Of a stretch of 44,309 nucleotides of DNA, positions 31,598 through 40,490 are shown piece by piece. A program made the translations under genes and the position numbers. This DNA comes from JANLTP01 sp031363055 (GTDB lineage: Bacteria > Pseudomonadota > Gammaproteobacteria > Burkholderiales > Burkholderiaceae_E). How positions within the stretch are numbered: position 1 is the first letter of the stretch; each line of letters opens with the position of its first letter. The notes beneath the pieces were generated by a model. That model saw only the letters and a list, made by a program, of their open reading frames with translations, was not told the DNA's origin and did not search any database. The stretch covers positions 1 through 44,309 of the forward strand of contig JANLTP010000149.1 of the NCBI GenBank assembly GCA_031363055.1, written 5' to 3'.

Positions 31598-32295
31598 TGA
31601 GCCCGCTGACCGCCATTCATATTCGCCCCTGGCGCATCGCGCCCTATTCTCCGACCTTGCAGGCCATGCGCGAATTTACCGCGCAGCGTACCGAACAAAC
31701 TGCCGACGAGTTATGGGTCGTCGAGCATCCGCCGGTGTTTACCCAAGGCCTGGCCGGCAAGCCTGAACATGTGCTGGCGCCAGGCGCGATTCCAATCGTC
31801 GCCACCGAGCGCGGCGGCCAGGTGACTTATCACGGCCCGGGTCAGGTCGTTGTCTACCTGCTCATCAATCTCGCGCGCCGCAAGCTGGGTGCGCGCGCCT
31901 TGGTCTGCCTGATCGAGGACGCGGTGATTGAACTGCTGGGCCGATACAAGGTCGCAGCGGTCCGAAAGCCGGGGGCACCGGGAGTTTATGTAGAGAGTGG
32001 CAACAGCCAGGCGGGCGCTAAAATAGCTGCATTGGGTATCAAGGTATCACGCGGCTGCAGCTATCACGGGGTAGCATTGAATGTGGCCATGGATCCGGCG
32101 CCCTGGGCGCGGATCAATCCCTGTGGTTATGTTGGGCTGGCGGTTACCGATCTGGAACATGAATTGAAAACCCTGATGCCAACCTTGCATGATGCGGTCG
32201 ATACAGGTGTCGACCCGTCAACGCTGATCGCCAGCGTTGCCCGCGAGCTTCCTGAAATATTGAGTCGACTTTTGAATGAACGGGGATCGCCTTGA
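31597..32295 (+). CDS. lipB: Octanoyltransferase LipB
   Basis: Transfers octanoyl groups from acyl carrier protein to the lipoyl domains of 2-oxoacid dehydrogenases and GcvH. The 232 residues contain the substrate loop ERGGQVTYHGPGQVVVY, the catalytic Lys in GAKIAALGIKVSRGCSYHG and the catalytic Cys in INPCGYVG. It directly overlaps both neighbours, so DUF493, lipB and lipA are translated together. Confidence 0.97.
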   Translation: MSPLTAIHIRPWRIAPYSPTLQAMREFTAQRTEQTADELWVVEHPPVFTQGLAGKPEHVLAPGAIPIVATERGGQVTYHGPGQVVVYLLINLARRKLGARALVCLIEDAVIELLGRYKVAAVRKPGAPGVYVESGNSQAGAKIAALGIKVSRGCSYHGVALNVAMDPAPWARINPCGYVGLAVTDLEHELKTLMPTLHDAVDTGVDPSTLIASVARELPEILSRLLNERGSP

Positions 32296-33251
32296 ACTCT
32301 GACTCCGCCTACGACGCCAGCGCTAAACAGAAGGGCGGCGCGAAGACGTCGCGTATCCCGATAAAGATAACGCCGGTGCATGAAATCTTGCGCAAACCCG
32401 AATGGATCCGGGTGAAGGCAGGTTCTCATAACGGTCGCTTTCAGGAAATCAAGCAGATCCTTCGTGAGCACAAGTTGCACACCGTCTGCGAAGAGGCGTC
32501 TTGCCCGAACATTGGCGAGTGCTTCGGCAAAGGCACGGCAACCTTCATGATCATGGGCGACAAATGCACACGGCGCTGTCCGTTCTGCGACGTCGGCCAT
32601 GGCCGGCCGGATCCGCTGGATGCCAACGAGCCTGAAAATCTGGCGCGCACGATCGCCGCCCTCAAGCTCTCCTATGTGGTCATCACCAGCGTCGACCGTG
32701 ACGATCTGCGCGATGGCGGTGCGCAACATTTTGTCGACTGCATTCGAGTCACGCGCGAGCGTTCACCGAACACCCGAATTGAAGTGCTGGTGCCCGATTT
32801 TCGCGGCCGCATGGATCGGGCGCTAGCGATACTCGAAGCCGCACCGCCCGATGTCATGAACCACAATCTCGAAACCATCCCGCGCCTCTACAAGGAAGCT
32901 CGGCCAGGCTCGGATTATCAGCACTCATTGACGCTGCTCAAGGAGTTCAAGCGGCGCGTGCCCGGCGTGCCGACCAAGTCCGGCATCATGGTCGGCTTGG
33001 GCGAAACGGACGACGAGATTCTGCAGACCATGGCCGACATGCGTGCGCACGACATTGACATGATCACCGTTGGCCAATACCTGGCGCCGTCCACCGCGCA
33101 TTTGCCGGTGCGCCGCTATGTTCATCCGGACACCTTCAAGCGCTTCGAGGCGCATGCGAATGAACTCGGTTTCTCGCATGCTGCCGTCGGCGCGCTGGTG
33201 CGATCCTCTTATCATGCTGACCAGCAAGCGCATGCTGCTGGTGTTCTGTAA
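32292..33251 (+). CDS. lipA: Lipoyl synthase LipA
   Basis: Radical-SAM enzyme that inserts two sulfurs into protein-bound octanoyl chains. The 319 residues show the auxiliary cluster motif CEEASCPNIGEC, the radical-SAM motif CTRRCPFCDVGHG (CxxxCxxC) and the terminal RSSYHA, whose Ser is a cluster ligand. It starts at TTG 32292, overlapping the lipB stop as TTGA. With lipB it completes endogenous lipoate assembly. Confidence 0.98.
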   Translation: MNSDSAYDASAKQKGGAKTSRIPIKITPVHEILRKPEWIRVKAGSHNGRFQEIKQILREHKLHTVCEEASCPNIGECFGKGTATFMIMGDKCTRRCPFCDVGHGRPDPLDANEPENLARTIAALKLSYVVITSVDRDDLRDGGAQHFVDCIRVTRERSPNTRIEVLVPDFRGRMDRALAILEAAPPDVMNHNLETIPRLYKEARPGSDYQHSLTLLKEFKRRVPGVPTKSGIMVGLGETDDEILQTMADMRAHDIDMITVGQYLAPSTAHLPVRRYVHPDTFKRFEAHANELGFSHAAVGALVRSSYHADQQAHAAGVL

Positions 33252-33260
33252 CGGCGCCCA

Positions 33261-33647
33261 ATGATGACTCTTGCCCTGTGGTGTGTCCTGGTGGCCGGAT
33301 TGCTGCCTTATGCGGGCACGGCTGCCGCCAAATGGGGCTTCAAGCGATACGACAATAACAATCCGCGCGACTGGCTGGCTGGCCAAACCGGATTTCGCGC
33401 ACGCGGCAATGCGGCCCAGGCCAACAGCTTCGAGACATTTCCGTTGTTTGCTGCCGCCGTCCTCGTGGCAACATTGCTGAAGGCACCGCAAGCCTGGCTT
33501 GATACGCTGGCAGCGGGATACGTATTGGTACGCCTCGGTTATCTCTATTGTTACGTGAGTGACCGCGCGAGCTTGCGCAGCCTGTGCTGGCTGATCGGGC
33601 AGATTCTTTCGGTAGCGATCTTCTTACTGGCGTTATTAAAGACCTGA
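33261..33647 (+). CDS. MAPEG family membrane protein
   Basis: A 128-residue protein with four hydrophobic helices matching the MAPEG family: LVAGLLPYAGTAAAKWGFKRYDNNNPRDWL, then GFRARGNAAQANSFETFPLFAAAV, a region whose Arg/Asn residues are typical of glutathione-binding members. The enzyme activity cannot be read; bacterial MAPEG proteins may be glutathione transferases. It starts 9 nt after lipA and overlaps the convergent NTF2-like gene by 12 nt. Confidence 0.87.
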   Translation: MMTLALWCVLVAGLLPYAGTAAAKWGFKRYDNNNPRDWLAGQTGFRARGNAAQANSFETFPLFAAAVLVATLLKAPQAWLDTLAAGYVLVRLGYLYCYVSDRASLRSLCWLIGQILSVAIFLLALLKT

Positions 33648-34313
33648 ACCGAGCTCGCGAGGTTCGTCAAACGCGCTGGACGCACCCGCCAACCAGAGAG
33701 CGCCTCGTGCATACAAGGCTTCGACCACCGTGCCGGTCAGGCCGGGCATATCGCGCTTAATGAGAAAACCCGACTTGCTCTGCAAGTAGGCCAGATGTTG
33801 GTAGCCCGGAGGAAACTCATTGAGCAGACTGACATCGAGCTTGAGCGTCTCAGCCGGATCAACCACGTCGAGTCGATCCTTCTCGTAAATGGGCTGGCGT
33901 CGCAGAATGCGCCATTGAGCGGTGTCGTCAATGACGCGGCGCTCGAAAAAATCGTAAAACCGACCGGTGCACAACACATCGACCAGCACGCCATCGACCG
34001 GTGCGCGCTGGTTGATGGTCATCTTGGTTTGTGCAATCGCACGATCGCCGCTCAGATCAACGCTGCATCCGCCCAGAAAATGCAGGATTGAAACGCCGCT
34101 CTCGAAACCAGCGCGACTGACTTTGATGAACTCGGTGGCGGGTCCCTGGAACCAGGTGGCCGACATCCAGCCGTCGTCATGCCAAACCGTCGCGAAGCGA
34201 TCCCAGAAGCCTGCGTCTCGCCACAGCGCCCAGTTTTGCACCACCTGCGCAATCGTCAGACGATCGATGAATTCGTTCGCGTCACCCGCCAGCCTTGAAG
34301 TATTCAAAGTCAT
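33636..34313 (-). CDS. NTF2/SnoaL-like protein
   Basis: The 225 residues contain an NTF2-like alpha-beta cone domain in the first two thirds: FIDRLTIAQVVQNWALWRDA, FATVWHDDGWMSATWFQGP, SGVSILHFLGGCSVDLSGDRA, VLCTGRFYDFFERR and WRILRRQPIYEKDRLD. This layout is seen in SnoaL_4 proteins that include ring-dioxygenase small-subunit relatives, but no large subunit is near, and the C-terminal third is unassigned. ATG 34313 has GGGA upstream; a TTG 12 nt earlier is possible. It is divergent from livK. Confidence 0.75.
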   Translation of the reverse strand: MTLNTSRLAGDANEFIDRLTIAQVVQNWALWRDAGFWDRFATVWHDDGWMSATWFQGPATEFIKVSRAGFESGVSILHFLGGCSVDLSGDRAIAQTKMTINQRAPVDGVLVDVLCTGRFYDFFERRVIDDTAQWRILRRQPIYEKDRLDVVDPAETLKLDVSLLNEFPPGYQHLAYLQSKSGFLIKRDMPGLTGTVVEALYARGALWLAGASSAFDEPRELGSGL

Positions 34314-34404
34314 TAATCCCGTCAAATAGCGTGAGGAAACTCAACGTGTAATTATCGGCGCATTCAATTTCGGGCAGAATCAGACCTTGATCTACGGAGA
34401 CAGC

Positions 34405-35640
34405 ATGAAAAATAATATACCGCGCCGCGCCATCGGCCAGGTCCTTCTGATTTCCTTGGCAGCGCTCGGTGTCGGCAGCGCGCTGTCGGCGCACGCTCAG
34501 CCGGGCGCCTCGGGCCCGATTCGAATCGGGGAAATCAACAGCTACAAGGCACAGCCCGCGTTTCTCGAACCGTACAGGAAAGGCATGGAGCTGGCGCTTG
34601 AAGAGGTCAACGCGGCTGGCGGAATCAACGGCCGCAAACTGGAACTGGTGGTGCGCGACGACAGCGGCAATCCGGGTGACGCAGTCCGCGTGGCCGAGGA
34701 GTTGATCGTACGTGACAAGGTGGTGCTGCTGACCGGAACCTTCCTTTCAAACATCGGCTTGGCGCTGACCGATTTCGCCAAGCAGAAGAAAGTTTTTTTC
34801 CTGGCATCGGAACCACTGACCGACAAAATTGTCTGGCAGAACGGCAATCGCTACACGTTCAGATTGCGGCCATCGACCTACATGCAGGCCGCCATGCTGG
34901 TGCCTGAGGCCGTCAAGATGAACAAGAAGCGCTGGGCGGTGGTCTATCCGAACTATGAATACGGTCAGTCGGCGGTGGCCACCTTCAAGGAGCAACTCAA
35001 GAAGGCGCAACCTGATGTCGAATTTGTCGGCGAACAAGCATCGCCCCTGGGTCGGGTCGACGCCGGCGCTGTGGTGCAGGCGCTGGCCGATGCCAAACCG
35101 GATGCAATCTTCAATGTACTTTTCGGCGCCGACCTGACGAAGTTTGTGCGTGAAGGCAATACCCGCGGCCTCTTCAAGGGCCGCGAGGTGGTGAGCCTGT
35201 TGACCGGCGAACCCGAGTATCTCGACCCGCTGCGTGACGAGACGCCAGTCGGTTGGCTGGTGACCGGCTACCCCTGGTACGGCATCGATACGACTGAACA
35301 CAAGTCGTTCTTCATCGCGTACCACAAGAAGTACAACGATTATCCGCGTCTCGGTTCAGTGGTTGGCTACACCACCATCAAGGCCCTGGCGACCGGCTTG
35401 AAGAAGGCCAACTCGACGGACACCGAAAAGTTGATCGCCGCCTTTACCGGCCTGCAATTCGAGACACCGTTTGGCAAAGCCATGTTCCGGGCGCAAGACC
35501 ATCAATCGACGATGGGCTCGTATGTTGGCCGTACCACGTTGAACGGTGACAAGGGCGAAATGAAGAACTACAAATATTACGAAGGTGCCAAGTTCCTGCC
35601 CAGCGACGCCGACGTCAAGAAGTTGCGTCCGGAGAACTGA
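34405..35640 (+). CDS. livK: ABC transporter periplasmic substrate-binding protein (LivK type)
   Basis: The 411 residues have a signal peptide (RAIGQVLLISLAALGVGSAL, cut after AHA) and a Peripla_BP_6 domain: PIRIGEINSYKAQPAFLEPY, NAAGGINGRKLELVVRDD-like segment, and VVYPNYEYGQSAVATFKEQL. It captures a substrate, usually branched-chain amino acids, but the family also binds amides, urea and aromatic acids, and I cannot tell which here. ATG 34405 follows ACGGAGAC. It heads a four-gene transporter operon. Confidence 0.9.
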   Translation: MKNNIPRRAIGQVLLISLAALGVGSALSAHAQPGASGPIRIGEINSYKAQPAFLEPYRKGMELALEEVNAAGGINGRKLELVVRDDSGNPGDAVRVAEELIVRDKVVLLTGTFLSNIGLALTDFAKQKKVFFLASEPLTDKIVWQNGNRYTFRLRPSTYMQAAMLVPEAVKMNKKRWAVVYPNYEYGQSAVATFKEQLKKAQPDVEFVGEQASPLGRVDAGAVVQALADAKPDAIFNVLFGADLTKFVREGNTRGLFKGREVVSLLTGEPEYLDPLRDETPVGWLVTGYPWYGIDTTEHKSFFIAYHKKYNDYPRLGSVVGYTTIKALATGLKKANSTDTEKLIAAFTGLQFETPFGKAMFRAQDHQSTMGSYVGRTTLNGDKGEMKNYKYYEGAKFLPSDADVKKLRPEN

Positions 35641-35671
35641 TCAGCGGGCGGAGTTTATGTTGGTCTAAACG

Positions 35672-37609
35672 ATGACGCTTAATGTATTGCTCGGCCAGTT
35701 CCTGAACGGACTGGCCGGTGCCTCGACGCTGTTTCTCATCGCCGTCGGCCTGTCGATCATCTTCGGGGTCACCCGGATCGTCAACTTCGCGCATGGCTCG
35801 TTCTACATGCTGGGCATCTACCTGGCGTATTCGCTGATTACCCGTCTGGGCCAGAGCGCTCTGGGCTTCTGGTTATGCATTGTTCTCGCAGCGGTACTGG
35901 TCGCTGCGCTCGGCGCGATATTGGAGTTTTTCCTGCTGCGCCGGATCTACCAGGCGCCGGAGCTGTTTCAACTGCTGGCCACCTTTGCACTGGTGCTGAT
36001 TGTGCGCGACGCGAGCCTGAGCATCTGGGGTCCGGAAGATTTGCTCGGACCGCGGGCGCCGGGCCTGCGCGGCTCCGTTGAATTATTCGGGCGGCAATTC
36101 CCGCAATACGATCTGGTGCTGATTTTCATCGGACCGCTGGTGCTGGCGCTGCTTTGGTGGATGCTCAAACGAACACGCTTTGGCGTGCTGATCCGCGCCG
36201 CTACCCAGGACCGCGAAATGGTCGGGGCGCTGGGCGTTAATCAGGCCTGGTTGTTCACAGCGGTGTTCGCCCTGGGTACCGGGCTGGCAGCGCTCGGCGG
36301 GGCGCTGCAGTCGCCGCGCGAGCCGGCCAGCCTGGGACTTGATCTGGTCGCCATTGGCGATGCCTTTGTGGTGGTCGTGGTCGGCGGCATGGGCAGCATT
36401 CCTGGTGCCTTTCTGGCGGCCTTGTTGATTGCCGAACTCAAGGCGCTGTGTGTGGCGATCGGCCAGGTCACCTTCTTCGGAATCGAATTTTCGTTCTCCA
36501 AATTAACCCTGGTGGTTGAGTTTCTGGTGATGGCGCTGGTGTTGATCTGGCGGCCCCAGGGCTTGCTCGGCACGCCGGCAGCGGCCACCCGCAACGCTGC
36601 CGAGATTGAAGCGCCGTTGAAGCCGGCCGATGGCCGCAGCCGCCTTCTCGGCGCACTAGCTCTGATGATTTTGTTGGCGGTGCCAGCGATCGGCATATTC
36701 GCGCCCTACACTACCGTTCTGGCCATTGATATTCTGGTCATGGTGCTGTTCGCCACCAGCCTGCATTTCATCATGGGTCCAGGCGGCATGCATTCGTTCG
36801 GCCACGCCGCCTATTTCGGGCTGGGCGCATTCGGCGCCGGGCTGCTGGTCAAACAAGCCGGTTGGCCGATGGAAGGCGCATTGGTCGGTGCACCGATAGT
36901 GGCTGGCATTGGCGCGCTAATTTTCGGCTGGTTCTGCGTCCGGCTGTCCGGTGTTTATCTGGCCATGCTGACGCTCGCCTTCGGCCAGATTGTCTGGTCG
37001 GTCGCCTTTCAGTGGGATGACTTCACCGGCGGCAGCAACGGCATCGTTGGTGTCTGGCCGGCATCCTGGCTCAATGAAAAATGGGCCTACTACTATCTGA
37101 CGCTTGCGCTCACGGTGAGCGGCGTGTTGCTGCTCTGGCGCATGTTGCTGTCACCCTTTGGCTACGCCATGCGCGCGAGCCGCGACTCACCGTTGCGCGC
37201 TGACGCTATCGGCATCGATGTGTTTCGCACGCAATGGATGAGCTTCGTTGCAGCCGGCACGATCTGTGGCATTGCCGGCGGCCTGTTCGCATTTTCCAAG
37301 GGCAGCATCTCGCCCGAAGTGATCGCCGTAGGGCGCTCGATTGATGGCTTGGTAATGGTGCTGTTGGGCGGCATTCAAACGATGAGCGGGCCGGTTGTGG
37401 GTGCCGCCTTGTTCACCTGGCTGCTAGACCTGATCGCGCGCGAGTTTCAATACTGGCGTGCGGCACTCGGCGTGGCCATCCTTGCGCTGGTTCTGCTTTT
37501 TCCGCAAGGGGTGGCCGGCACCCTCAAGGAACTGTTCGCACGCAGGCAACGTCCCTCGGAGAGGACCTCGTCGTCAGGCAATTCGCTCGGCGTCGACGGT
37601 CCCGTATGA
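35672..37609 (+). CDS. Fused LivH-LivM ABC transporter permease
   Basis: One 645-residue chain contains both inner-membrane permeases. Residues 1-300 are LivH-like (LSIIFGVTRIVNFAHGSFYM; ATQDREMVGALGVNQAWLFT; VVVVGGMGSIPGAFLAALLI). Residues about 325-620 are LivM-like (GPGGMHSFGHAAYFGLGAFG; LSGVYLAMLTLAFGQIVWSV; RADAIGIDVFRTQW; GLVMVLLGGIQTMSGPVVGA). A polar linker of about 20 residues joins them. The two are separate genes in the standard system, and I see no frameshift or internal stop in the reading frame. It follows livK by 31 nt. Confidence 0.92.
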   Translation: MTLNVLLGQFLNGLAGASTLFLIAVGLSIIFGVTRIVNFAHGSFYMLGIYLAYSLITRLGQSALGFWLCIVLAAVLVAALGAILEFFLLRRIYQAPELFQLLATFALVLIVRDASLSIWGPEDLLGPRAPGLRGSVELFGRQFPQYDLVLIFIGPLVLALLWWMLKRTRFGVLIRAATQDREMVGALGVNQAWLFTAVFALGTGLAALGGALQSPREPASLGLDLVAIGDAFVVVVVGGMGSIPGAFLAALLIAELKALCVAIGQVTFFGIEFSFSKLTLVVEFLVMALVLIWRPQGLLGTPAAATRNAAEIEAPLKPADGRSRLLGALALMILLAVPAIGIFAPYTTVLAIDILVMVLFATSLHFIMGPGGMHSFGHAAYFGLGAFGAGLLVKQAGWPMEGALVGAPIVAGIGALIFGWFCVRLSGVYLAMLTLAFGQIVWSVAFQWDDFTGGSNGIVGVWPASWLNEKWAYYYLTLALTVSGVLLLWRMLLSPFGYAMRASRDSPLRADAIGIDVFRTQWMSFVAAGTICGIAGGLFAFSKGSISPEVIAVGRSIDGLVMVLLGGIQTMSGPVVGAALFTWLLDLIAREFQYWRAALGVAILALVLLFPQGVAGTLKELFARRQRPSERTSSSGNSLGVDGPV

Positions 37610-37652
37610 CCTTGCTCATCGCCGACGGTCCCGCATGACCTTGCTTGCCGTC
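37595..37652. repeat. 29-nt tandem duplication at the permease/livG junction
   Basis: GACGGTCCCG(T/C)ATGACCTTGCT occurs at 37595 and 37624, with 29-nt spacing and then divergence. The first copy holds the permease stop; the second holds the livG start at 37635. The first copy also carries an ATG at 37606, but that frame stops at once. Confidence 0.85.
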
Positions 37653-38378
37653 AGCGGTCTTTCTAAATCCTTCGGTGGCGTGCGTGCCGTGCATGACGTG
37701 AATTTCGAGGTGGCCGCCGGCGAACTGGTCGCGCTGATTGGACCCAACGGCGCGGGCAAAAGCACTTGCTTTAATATGCTCAACGGCCAACTGGCGGCCG
37801 ATAGCGGTCGTATCGAGTTCGAGGGCCAATCGATCGCCGGCCTGAAACCGCGCCAGGTCTGGCGACGCGGCGTCGGCCGAACCTTCCAGATCACCGCCAC
37901 GTTCAGCTCGATGACCGTGCGCGAAAACGTACAAATGGCGCTGTTGTCGTTTCATCGCCAACTATCGGATATCTGGTCACGCGCAGGACGACAGTACATC
38001 GATGAGGCCAATGCGCTGCTCGAGCGCGTCGGCATGCTGACCCAGGCCGAGCGTCCCTGTTCAGTACTCGCCTATGGCGACTTGAAGCGCCTCGAACTGG
38101 CGGTCGCGCTGGCCAATCGGCCGCGGTTGCTGCTGATGGACGAACCGACGGCGGGGATGGCGCCCAAGGAGCGCATTGAGCTCATGGCACTGGCCGCGAA
38201 CATCGTTGCCTCGGACAAGATTGGTGTGCTGTTCACCGAACACGACATGGATGTTGTATTCGCGCATGCGAGTCGCCTGATCGTGCTGAACCGCGGTGAA
38301 ATTCTGGTCACCGGCGCACCGCTCGAGGTACGTGCCAATCCGCAGGTTCAGCGAATCTATTTAGGGAATCGGCATTGA
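37635..38378 (+). CDS. livG: ABC transporter ATP-binding protein LivG
   Basis: ATPase of the amino-acid-type importer, 247 residues. Walker A GPNGAGKST, Walker B LLLMDEPTAGMAP, and the H-loop in LFTEHDMDVVFAHASR are intact. The LSGGQ-like signature is LAYGDLKRLELA, in the LivG pattern (YGDQRRLE) with Leu-Lys replacing Gln-Arg. The family insertion between Walker A and signature is present. ATG 37635 lies in the second copy of a duplicated 29-nt segment, 25 nt after the permease stop; longer in-frame starts lie inside the permease. Confidence 0.94.
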   Translation: MTLLAVSGLSKSFGGVRAVHDVNFEVAAGELVALIGPNGAGKSTCFNMLNGQLAADSGRIEFEGQSIAGLKPRQVWRRGVGRTFQITATFSSMTVRENVQMALLSFHRQLSDIWSRAGRQYIDEANALLERVGMLTQAERPCSVLAYGDLKRLELAVALANRPRLLLMDEPTAGMAPKERIELMALAANIVASDKIGVLFTEHDMDVVFAHASRLIVLNRGEILVTGAPLEVRANPQVQRIYLGNRH

Positions 38379-38427
38379 GAACGTGCCGAACCCGTGACCA
38401 GCGATCGACACCAAGGATGAGTCATTG

Positions 38428-39129
38428 ATGTTGAACGTTGCCGGACTCAACAGCTACTACGGACAGGCGCACATACTGATCGACGTCGCCCTCGAAGTAC
38501 AGGCGGGCGAGGTGGTGGTTTTGTTGGGCCGCAATGGCGCCGGCAAAAGTACGACCTTGAAATCGATCATGGGTCTGGTGCGTCCACGCAGTGGCAGCGT
38601 GCAGTTTCGAGGGCGCTCGATTGAGCGGCTCGCCGCCTATCAGATTGCCCGACTCGGTTTGGGGTACGTGCCGGAAGATCGCCGAATCTTCACCGACCTC
38701 ACGGTGCTCGAGAATCTTGAGGTCGGCCGGCAACCGGCGCGCCCGGGTGCGCCCAGTTGGGACTTCGAGCGCATTGGTGCGCTGTTTCCCAATCTGAAGG
38801 AAATGCCGGCTCGGCTCGGCGGTCGAATGTCCGGTGGCGAGCAGCAGATGTTGACCATTGCCCGCACGCTGGTCGGAAATCCCGCCTGCATCTTGCTGGA
38901 CGAGCCCTCGGAAGGCGTCGCCCCGGTGATTGTCGATCAAATGGCCGAAGCCATTCGCGGTCTGAAGAAGGCGGGCGTTGCCATTTTGCTGTCGGAACAG
39001 AATTTACATTTCGCCGCCGAAGTCGCCGACCGTGCTTACATTATTGAAAAAGGACAGATTCGCTTTCAAGGAACGATGGCGCAACTAAGTGCTAATGAGA
39101 AGGTGCGGGCGCAGTACCTTGCAGTGTAG
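38428..39129 (+). CDS. livF: ABC transporter ATP-binding protein LivF
   Basis: Second ATPase of the importer, 233 residues. Walker A is GRNGAGKSTTLK, the signature is MSGGEQQML, Walker B is CILLDEPSEGVAP, and the LivF hallmark YVPEDRRIFTDLTV is present. A heterodimer with LivG would energise the fused permease. ATG 38428 follows AAGGATGAG; the TTG codon 3 nt earlier is an alternative. It ends the operon, with its stop 27 nt from the convergent kinase gene. Confidence 0.95.
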   Translation: MLNVAGLNSYYGQAHILIDVALEVQAGEVVVLLGRNGAGKSTTLKSIMGLVRPRSGSVQFRGRSIERLAAYQIARLGLGYVPEDRRIFTDLTVLENLEVGRQPARPGAPSWDFERIGALFPNLKEMPARLGGRMSGGEQQMLTIARTLVGNPACILLDEPSEGVAPVIVDQMAEAIRGLKKAGVAILLSEQNLHFAAEVADRAYIIEKGQIRFQGTMAQLSANEKVRAQYLAV

Positions 39130-39156
39130 GCAACTGAGATTTTGTCCAGACTGATT

Positions 39157-40293
39157 TCATGGAGTGGACTTGGCGCTTTCAGGGCTGGGCAAGGAAAACC
39201 GGAAGGTGGCACCTTGGCCTTCGACACTGCTGACCGTCACGACGCCGTCGTGGGCCTCGATCAACTGTTTGACGATCGCCAGACCCAATCCACTGCCTTC
39301 TGTGTGCTCAAGATCCGACTCGCCCTTCTCGAAAATCTTGTCCAGCAGCGGCGTGGCAATGCCGGTGCCATCATCGCTGACCGAGCACTCCACCGCCGTG
39401 CCCGAGGCGACTCGTTCTGCGCTGATGGTGACCGTGCCTTCGGGCGTGTATCGAATAGCGTTATGAACCAGATTCTGAAAGACCCGCTTTAACAAACCGG
39501 CATCGGCGTAGACAATCAACTCGTCAGGTACCTCGTTGACCAGCCGCGTGTTGGCATTGGCCGCCACTGATTCAAGCTCGAAGACCAACGATTCGACCAG
39601 CGGCCACAAATCAAGATGGCGACGCTGCAGTTTGACACCACCCTGGGCATTCAGGTTAGCATTTTCCGCAACGATCTTGCTCAGCAATTCATCAAGCTGA
39701 CGCACGTTTCGGTGCAGGGCCTTCAAAACTCGGGCCGAGTCACTGGCCGGCACTGGCCGTACCAGCGACGACTCGAGCACTCTGGCGCTCAGGCTAATAG
39801 CATTTAACGGCGTCCGTAGATCATGGGCGACGAACGCCAGATACTCATCGCGACGTTGCTGAACCTCCAATGCCTGCTGCGCCGCGTAGGTCTTTACCGC
39901 CAATCCAATGGCACTATCGAGGACTCGATTCAGAACATGAAAAGGTGGTCCTTGCAAGCTCAACGCATTTTCGTCAGCCAGTTCGTGAATACATCCGCGC
40001 AGGATGTTGTACTCGGCCACCACCTCCTCGATGTCGTAGCCATCGGTCAGACGTTGCAACCCATGCGCCGGTGGGCTACCCTCACGCAACATTTCCGGAA
40101 TACTCGCATCGGATCGGGCAATCAGCGCTTCGGCCATCTCTTCAAGCAGATCAGGTACATGGTCGTTCAGGGTCGGTATGTCAAGATGCCGGGCCGACGG
40201 AAGCTGTCTGACCTGCTCGCGCCATTGCGCCAGCAAGCTGTCGCGATGCTGTCGAATGAGCGCGGCCAGAGGGTGAAGGTTTTGCAGATTCAT
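39157..40293 (-). CDS. Soluble sensor histidine kinase with RsbRD-like N-terminus
   Basis: The 378-residue protein has a helical N-terminal domain (about 1-140) resembling RsbRD sensory domains (LIRQHRDSLLAQWREQVRQL; RLTDGYDIEEVVAEYNILRG), an HisKA dimerisation domain with the phospho-acceptor H157 (FVAHDLRTPLN) and a HATPase_c domain with N box (NLVHNAIRYT), G1 (SDDGTGIA) and G2 (GSGLGLAIVKQL). There is no transmembrane segment. No response regulator gene adjoins it, so it is an orphan. ATG 40293. Confidence 0.9.
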   Translation of the reverse strand: MNLQNLHPLAALIRQHRDSLLAQWREQVRQLPSARHLDIPTLNDHVPDLLEEMAEALIARSDASIPEMLREGSPPAHGLQRLTDGYDIEEVVAEYNILRGCIHELADENALSLQGPPFHVLNRVLDSAIGLAVKTYAAQQALEVQQRRDEYLAFVAHDLRTPLNAISLSARVLESSLVRPVPASDSARVLKALHRNVRQLDELLSKIVAENANLNAQGGVKLQRRHLDLWPLVESLVFELESVAANANTRLVNEVPDELIVYADAGLLKRVFQNLVHNAIRYTPEGTVTISAERVASGTAVECSVSDDGTGIATPLLDKIFEKGESDLEHTEGSGLGLAIVKQLIEAHDGVVTVSSVEGQGATFRFSLPSPESAKSTP

Positions 40294-40371
40294 AACGAAC
40301 GAGGCGGGTTCCGGGGTTAAGGATGACTGTGCATCGAAGCATACAGGACTGTTTTCAGTTATTGCACAGTT

Positions 40372-40426
40372 TGTGCGCTGACTGCGCGCTGTCTATGCAC
40401 TGTCAGATCGCTGTCTGTGCGTTAGC
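40372..40426. repeat. Five 11-nt direct repeats between divergent genes
   Basis: Degenerate 11-nt units start at 40372, 40383, 40394, 40405 and 40416. The shared part is GC(G/A)CTGTC or near variants (GCGCTGAC, GCGCTGTC, GCACTGTC, TCGCTGTC). The spacing of one helical turn would put all copies on one face of the DNA. They lie in the 197-nt divergent gap between the kinase and hydrolase genes. A regulator-binding array or slippage product are both possible. Confidence 0.55.
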
Positions 40427-40490
40427 GAACTGACAAGGCTAGCGGTCGATTGAATACTAGGTTATTCGCGTTTTGATCGAGTGAAATCTT

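Noticed and set aside
37458..37634. Longer form of livG starting inside the permease gene
   Set aside because: The added 59 residues are Arg-rich, out of frame with the permease and unlike any LivG; the ATG at 37635 gives the normal N-terminus.
40372..40426. The five 11-nt repeats as a CRISPR array
   Set aside because: Units are adjacent with no spacers, are far too short, and no cas genes are near.
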